Below are positions 33,026 to 39,248 of a stretch of 39,248 nt of DNA, in pieces. The DNA lies in contig JAOALB010000089.1 in NCBI GenBank assembly GCA_025331125.1, positions 1-39,248 of the forward strand. The letters are read 5' to 3'. The translations under genes and the position numbers were made by a program. This stretch comes from Mycogone perniciosa (Eukaryota > Ascomycota > Sordariomycetes > Hypocreales > Hypocreaceae). Position 1 is the first letter of the stretch. Each line of letters begins with the position of its first letter. Below the pieces are notes generated by a model. The model did not search any database, was not told the DNA's origin, and saw nothing but the letters and a program-made list of their open reading frames with translations.

Positions 33026-36000
33026 ATAACAGTTTATTTTTAATAAAAAGGTTTAAATATACTTTTTTAGCTAATATATTATGAAAATAATTATATAAAC
33101 TTCTAAGTTTTCTTTATTTAAATGATAAACTTTATAAAAGGTAATACTTGTATTATTTTTAAATTTCATTATATCCCTTTATTAATTATATTTTAATAAC
33201 TCTATATTTAATATTTGTTTCAATAGTTTATTATAATTTTAATGTTTTTTAAAGATACTTTATAATTATTTTCATAATACTATTATTTTCAAAGTCTATA
33301 TTTTATATATTTTATTAATATTATTAAATAGCTTTTATAAAAAGGCAATTATTCTTTACATTTATTTACCTTTCCCCTTATTTTATTTAAGCTTTATTTT
33401 TAAATAAAATATTTCTATAATTAAATTAAAGGTAATTCTTTTAGCTTTTTTAATAATTTATTTAAAGGTTTTATATTTTAAAATCTCTTTTTTATTATTT
33501 ACCTTTTTTTAATAGTTTTAATTGCTTTTAAAGCTTTACTATTATCTTTATAAAATTAACTATTCTTTTAAGTAATATTAAAGTAATTGTATTTTAATTA
33601 AAAATAGTAATAAAAAATATTACATTTATTAATATTTATTATATTATAAAAAGCCATTCTTTTCTATGTAATAATTTTAAATTTAAGATAATTAATATTT
33701 AATTTACTTTACTTATTATTTTATATAAAAACTTTTATTTCTATTTTATAAAATTAATATAATTTAAATTTCTCTTTTTAAAGTAAGTATAAATAATTTA
33801 TAGTTATAGCTATAATAAAATTATTTATTACTTTATTATTTATTAATATATATAGCTAATATTATTTAACTATTATTTGTAATTTAAAATATAATAAACC
33901 TTTATTATTATCCTTATTATTTAATATTTTAAAAACTGGAATTTATTAATTATTATTTTATAGCCTTTTATAAATAATATTTATTATCTTTTAATCTTTT
34001 TTATTTTATATCAATTTTATAGTTAATTAAAGCTTTTTAAAGTAAATACTATATTTTTTCATTATAAATAGTTTTCTTACAAATAATAAAATTAAATTAG
34101 TTTTAATATAGCTTTTTTATAATTTAATTAATTCCTTTATCTTTGAAACTAAATTTATACTCTATATATTTTTATATTTACTATTTTGAAAAGGCTTTTC
34201 ATCAATATATAATATATTTATTTTTTTAATTATAGTTTAACAATAAATATAGATTATTATTAATCTATTATTTCTCTTAATCTTTTAATTTATTTTACTT
34301 ATATATAATGTACTTTAAAATATTATACTTTTAATAATAGTATTAATTATATTTAAACCTTTTATTATAATAAAACTATTATTTTATTAATGTCTTTAAG
34401 TATTAAATATCATATTCTATAAGTATTAAATATAATATTCTTTAAGCATATATCTTTTTAAACTTTCATAGTTAATAGTATTCTTTTAAAGTTTTAGTAT
34501 TTAATTTAATAATAATAACTCTTAAACTTTAATATTATATAATTATAATTTATTTTTTAAAAATATGATAATTAGATATTTATATTATAAAGTAAGATAA
34601 AATTTTAATTAGAAATCTATTATAATTAACTGTTTTTAAAAGTATATTATATAGTTATATATAATATAAGTAATTTTAAAATTTAATATAATATTTTTGA
34701 TAAATAATACTATTTATAATATAATCTTTTTATTTATAAATATATATAAATTCTGCTAATATAAGTAAAATACCTAAAGTTACTTTAATAGTTATTTTAT
34801 TATTAGTTTTCTTTTATATATAAAGCTATTTATATAAAGATAAATATATTTTACTTAATTATATATTTATAGCTATCTCTTTGATTAAATAAAGGTAATA
34901 TTTATCTAAGTTATTTTTAAAGTTATTTTATATTAATAATATATTTTTACTTTAAAAGGTATAGTATTATATAGTAATAATTTATATTATAAAAAGTTAT
35001 TTTTATTTTTATTATCAAAGTTACTGCTATAAATTTATCTTTTATTATTTATAATAATTTAATTAAAATATTAATAATTAATTATAATAATTACGTTTTT
35101 TAAAATATTATTATCTTTATTTAACATTATAGAATAAACTTTAAATTTTAATTTATTACAGTATTTAAATATAATAAATATTTCTTTACTTTCTTTTCTT
35201 TAAATATATTTTTAAAAATTAAAAATATAAATTTTAATTAATATTCCTTTTAATTTATTATAAATAACTTTTTAAATAATCTTTTGTATTATTTACCTTT
35301 TCTTTTATTAAATCTATTAACAAACTAATTATTTTTATAATATAGAATTTATTTAAATAATATATATTTTATAGTTTTGAAAAGTACATTAACCTTTTAT
35401 TCAAATCTTAATATAAGCTTTTAAAGTTTATTAATTTTTAATTTTTATAAAGTTTTATAGTCTTTTAAAATATATTTTAATTTATTACCGTTATAATAAA
35501 TTACTTTTACTTTTCCTTTTTAAATAACATTTACATCTATTTAATTAAATCTTTTACTATTAAAGTTAATAATATATTTTTATTATTTTTATTTTAATTC
35601 ATATATCTTTAATATTTATAAACTTATTTCAATTATTATTATAATTTCCTTATATTTAAATAAAGTTTATAAAGTAAATTATTTATATTTATATACTTTT
35701 TAATAAATTTAATAATACTTTTATTATAAAAGAATTTATAAATTTCCCTTTTAACTTTTAGTTTAAATTTTTATAAAACCATTTAATAAAAGTAAAAAGA
35801 TTTTATTTAATTTTAAGAATATAACTTCTAAAATATATAATATAATTAAAATATTTTCTTTTTTAAATTAAATTTATAAATTTATGTTTTATTCTATATT
35901 CTTTATTAATATTATTAATAATATCTTTTTAAGTTTTGTTTTAATTAATTATAGTTAATAAATATAAATTATATTTATTTATTAACTTTACTTTTATTAT

Positions 36001-36299
36001 TAAAGCAGTCCCTTTTAATAAACCTTTATTACTTTAAATACTTTTTGAATATTATCTAATAGTTAAGAAGATTTTATTAATTTTTACATTAATATTAATT
36101 AAAACTTAAATATAATAGTTATATTATTAAGTAAAAAACACTTTAAGTATTATAATACTTTTATTAAAAGGTTTAGCAAGCTATATTTTAAGCGATCTTT
36201 TTATATCTTTTAAAGTTAATTCCTTTTATAGTTTAATATAAAGTTTAAAGTAATATAAATAATATTTCATTTTATATATTTATAATAATTATTTATTAT

Positions 36300-37544
36300 T
36301 AATATTACAGTACTAAACCTGCCCTTTAATAACTTATTAGTATTATATATACCCTTATATAATAGCTTAGTCCTATACCTCTAAACTATATTCTTATAGC
36401 TTTTTACCTTATTTAAGGTATAATAAAGATATTACTTTAACCTGCTATTCTATATACTGTAATAGTTTATGCCTTCCTATAACAACTGCGCTATTACCCT
36501 TAGCCCTTAACCCTGCCTAAAAAGAATTAACAAAGTCGCTGATAGCCTAGTCGCAATATTATAAAAAGCCCTATATCTTACAGGAAATTCACTAATCCCT
36601 AATTATAGCGAGACCTTAAGCCTAAAAGCCTATATCCCTGCAGCAAAGAATATACCTTAGCCTAGCTCTTTAACCTATACCTAATTCCTTAGCCTGCATT
36701 TAACTTAAAAATATTAAAGTAAGAATAAAAGGTGTAAAGGGGGACTTTAATTAAAAAGCAAAGCTTATTAATTACTTCTATAATTAGCTTTATATCTATA
36801 CTATCTTAAAAGCTTATAATAACAATTATAACTTAACTTTATCGCTTTAAGTATTAAAATTTAAGCAGTTTTTTAATATTATTTTTAATTATTTTTAAAA
36901 TTAAAAGTATAACTTTAATATAGCTTTAAAATAAAAAAAGGCTAAAAATACTATTATTATTAAAAACTTAAGGCTTGCTTAATATAAAGTTTAAAGTTTA
37001 AGTAATATAATTAATAGATTTATTAAAGCTAAAAGTAATAATATCTTTAAGTATTAAATTAATAACTTTAAAAATAAATTTAATGCTAAAAATAAAAATA
37101 TAAAAACCTATTAGCAGAAGTATATAAACTAGTGTTTTACTATACTATATAATATTACAATTAATGCCAAGTATTTTAATACCTTTTATAAATATATCCT
37201 TTATATTAGTAGTTAATTAAATAATAATACCTATAATTTAATATAAAAGGTATTTAACTATATTATAATAAAAAAGGATAATTATATAATATAAAAATAG
37301 GGAAGTAGTAAAACTTTTATTAAATTCTTAAACTTATAATATAAAACTTTTAACCTTTTGCAATCTACTGCTTAAAAGTTTAATATTCACTATATCATAA
37401 ATAAATTATTTTAAAACTTTATTACTAAATTCTATAAACTAGCAGCTTAAGCCAGTAAAACTAATACTTAAAAGGTTAATGCCTTTTACTTTAAAGTATT
37501 TAAAAAAATAACTGCTGCCTTTATTAATAAAAGTAATAAGCCTA
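36300..37544. other. AT-rich degenerate DNA with a less mutated patch
   Basis: From about 36480 to 36700 C and G are more frequent (GCGCTATTACCCTTAGCCC, CCCTGCAGCAAAG), but no frame is open. A segment at about 36390-36450 weakly resembles the LTR at 22485-22660 (TATAGCTTT.., ACCTGC.ATTCTATA). The rest has no recognisable feature. Confidence 0.5.
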
Positions 37545-37818
37545 TATCGCGGAGCGCAGCATAGCTATATAGAGTATAGAGAGAAATAGGAATAAAGCTT
37601 GATTCTAGTAATAAATATACTATAATGGCCTCGCTATATATATATATAGCTAATATAAAGGAAAACGTAGAATATATATATTATAAACGCCTATATAGTC
37701 TAATATATCGCTTACGCGATATATATATTAGCTGGTATCTGTTATATAAGCAGATAAGAGCTCCTTAGCGCTAATAAGCGCTAATAAGTAATAGGTCCTT
37801 AGCTTACCTAACCCAATA
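37545..37818 (+). mobile_element. RIP-mutated copy of the 25576 LTR
   Basis: It aligns with 25576-25851 over its full length with one small deletion near the start (about 37558). All substitutions I see are C-to-T or G-to-A in this copy, except one position near the right end where this copy has C and the other T. The terminal TG and CA are both changed to TA. No matching target duplication is visible (GCCTA against TACCC). Confidence 0.85.
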
Positions 37819-38245
37819 TACCCTTTAGTTAATAAGGCTATTCCCAGTGCCTTATTAACTGCTATCCTAGTTTATCTATAGTATTATAACTGTCTGGCCG
37901 CGCTTTTAAAGCCTTTTTTACTTAGTTAAAAGCTCTTTTATTGTAAATATATATCGATATTTTATTATTAAAGTAAAAGGGATATAAACGCTATAGCTAT
38001 TATTAATCTATAATAATAGGAAATTAAATAATAAAACTTTTTAAATAGGTGAATTGAGCTTAAACAGCTAAAATAAGTATATTAGCTGTCCTTTAACCCT
38101 ATTCCTCGCTTTTCTTTTTTAATTATTAATATTATTATTATTATTATTAATAATAGCAGTAGTAGCAGTATTAATATAGCCCCAGTAAATATTATACTTT
38201 TTATATATTCCTTTTATAGTGCGCTTTTATTAGTTAATAATAAAA
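37819..38245. other. AT-rich spacer with a trinucleotide run
   Basis: No gene is supported. An ATT/TAT microsatellite followed by AGCAGTAGTAGCAGT lies at about 38123-38173. Confidence 0.55.
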
Positions 38246-38743
38246 TTGCAGAATAAAAATACCTTTTTAATTAAGCGTAATCGCGGTTGCCCTTTAAAGG
38301 TAGTTTATTATAGTATTAGTTATCCTCAGGCAGCTATGCCTTCTACTACTCCTACGCCAGCTACTGCTTTTATGCCGGCTCCTGCTTTGGCTAGTCTGGT
38401 TTCTATTACTGCGCTAGCTAGTCTAGTTACTCGGCCTCTCTCTCGTTTTAAGTTAAGGCTTACTAGGAATTGCGAGGAAGCCCTTACTGAGCTGCGCGCT
38501 GCGGCGTCTTTATTAGCTCTTCCTCCTACTCTTGCAGCTCCTATTACTGCTCCTGCTCCTGCTCTAGCCCCTGCCCCTGTTATTGCTGCTGCTGCTTTAG
38601 TTGCTGCTCCCGCTGCAGCTGCTCCTATAGCAGTCCCTACTTCTGCCTTTACTCCCGCAACTACCCTTACTGCTATACTATTATCCCCTCTTTATAAAGG
38701 TTATTTAAAGTTAGCAATTACCGGTAAAAGAGATTTCTTTTAG
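38246..38743 (+). CDS. Uncertain 165-aa Pro/Ala-rich reading frame in a less mutated patch
   Basis: The frame stays open for 165 codons where surrounding DNA is full of stops. Residues 10-18 (KRNRGCPLK) resemble an AT-hook core RGRP with Arg-to-Cys, a single C-to-T change. Residues 60-90 (TRPLSRFKLRLTRNCEEALTELRAAAS) look like ordinary protein. Residues 95-155 are Ala/Pro/Thr low-complexity encoded by GCT/CCT/ACT repeats. No family is recognised; it may be a DNA-binding ORF of a transposon or a repeat-derived frame. The open state may owe much to the repetitive codons. Confidence 0.3.
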   Translation: MQNKNTFLIKRNRGCPLKVVYYSISYPQAAMPSTTPTPATAFMPAPALASLVSITALASLVTRPLSRFKLRLTRNCEEALTELRAAASLLALPPTLAAPITAPAPALAPAPVIAAAALVAAPAAAAPIAVPTSAFTPATTLTAILLSPLYKGYLKLAITGKRDFF

Positions 38744-39248
38744 TATATTATTATTGCCTGCTTTTAGCAGTATACTGTTTATTTTAATAATAACTATTAA
38801 TATACTTTTTAATATATTTCTTCCTTGCTTTTATTATATTATTTTAATTAATTATATACTTTATAGTTATTTAATACTTATATTTATTATATACTAGCTC
38901 TTTTAAGCTATAAGTAAAAATAGTAATTAAGTAAATATACTATTCTTTTTTTATATATTTATAAGCTAATATAATTAAATTGTAATTTAATATAAAAAGG
39001 CGTTATACCTTTGATTTAATTTATTAAAAGAGGAGGATTTAGTTTATATTAAAAAGGCAGCTGCTTTAAATAGCTGTAATAATAATACTTTTCGCGTATA
39101 AGCGCGTAAAGGGTAAAAAGCTTTAAATAATTAATTATTGCAGTAATAAAGTATACCTTTTATAGTAAACGGCCTTTAAGCTAAAATTAAATAGTTTCCT
39201 ATACTTTTATATATTTTATTCTAGTAATTATATATTTATTAAATTTAA
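38744..39248. other. AT-rich degenerate DNA to window end
   Basis: No gene or repeat end recognised; stops occur in all frames. Confidence 0.6.

Larger units (their letters stand above)
29445..36300 (-). mobile_element. RIP-destroyed Ty3/gypsy retrotransposon
   Basis: Read on the minus strand, the order is reverse transcriptase (about 33025-32590), RNase H (about 32131-31975), an unread integrase region (about 31700-30300), a polypurine tract (plus strand TCCTTTTCCT at 29837-29846) and the 3' LTR (29831-29445). This is the pol order of Ty3/gypsy elements. Gag and protease should lie above 33100, but no motif could be read. The 5' LTR was not found, so the right boundary is a guess from the change in base texture near 36300. 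The coding sequence has dense TAA/TAG stops at former Trp and Gln codons. Confidence 0.75.

Noticed and set aside
36500..36530. Telomere-like CCCTTAGCCCTTAACCCTG
   Set aside because: Only irregular single words, no tandem TTAGGG array.

Overview
The window looks like an AT-rich, repeat-packed compartment of a filamentous ascomycete (Pezizomycotina). Most of it is transposon wreckage mutated by C-to-T / G-to-A changes on both strands, as in repeat-induced point mutation (RIP). The evidence is direct: several repeat families are present as one fairly intact and one AT-rich copy, and the mismatches between them are almost all C-to-T or G-to-A. The retroelement families (Tad1-like LINE, Ty3/gypsy) and the fungus-specific gene families also point to a fungus. 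I cannot name the species. I see no rRNA, tRNA or CRISPR.

Layout. 1-7190 is AT-rich degenerate repeat DNA. 7191-15725 is an island of ordinary base composition. It holds the end of a LINE retrotransposon (7728-8755), a solo gypsy LTR (9627-10033), a wrecked member of a multicopy fungal gene family (about 10130-11030), the only gene that looks intact (a secreted KP4-like protein, 11516-11950), and a wrecked fragment of a giant fungal protein of the DUF6606/DUF3638 type (about 13650-14600). A 53-bp hairpin-bearing direct repeat lies near each edge of the island. 15726-18567 is a Mutator-like DNA transposon with long inverted ends and a 9-bp target duplication. 18577-22660 has two copies of one LTR, one heavily mutated and one nearly clean. 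23674-29250 is bounded by an inverted repeat carrying a GGAAA microsatellite and contains two further LTR-type insertions. 29445 to about 36300 is a RIP-destroyed Ty3/gypsy element on the minus strand, in which reverse transcriptase, RNase H, polypurine tract and 3' LTR can still be read. 36300-39248 is degenerate DNA with a mutated LTR copy and one patch that keeps a Pro/Ala-rich reading frame.

Function. Only the KP4-like gene has an intact frame, a plausible promoter and a secretion signal. A small secreted cysteine-rich gene inside RIP-mutated DNA is the classical setting for fast-evolving fungal effector or antagonism genes. The other coding traces are fragments with stops and frameshifts. 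I did not find a convincing new multi-gene system. The best leads are the TIR-bounded 23674-29250 unit, the hairpin direct repeats around the island, and the KP4-like gene with its decayed in-frame downstream sequence.
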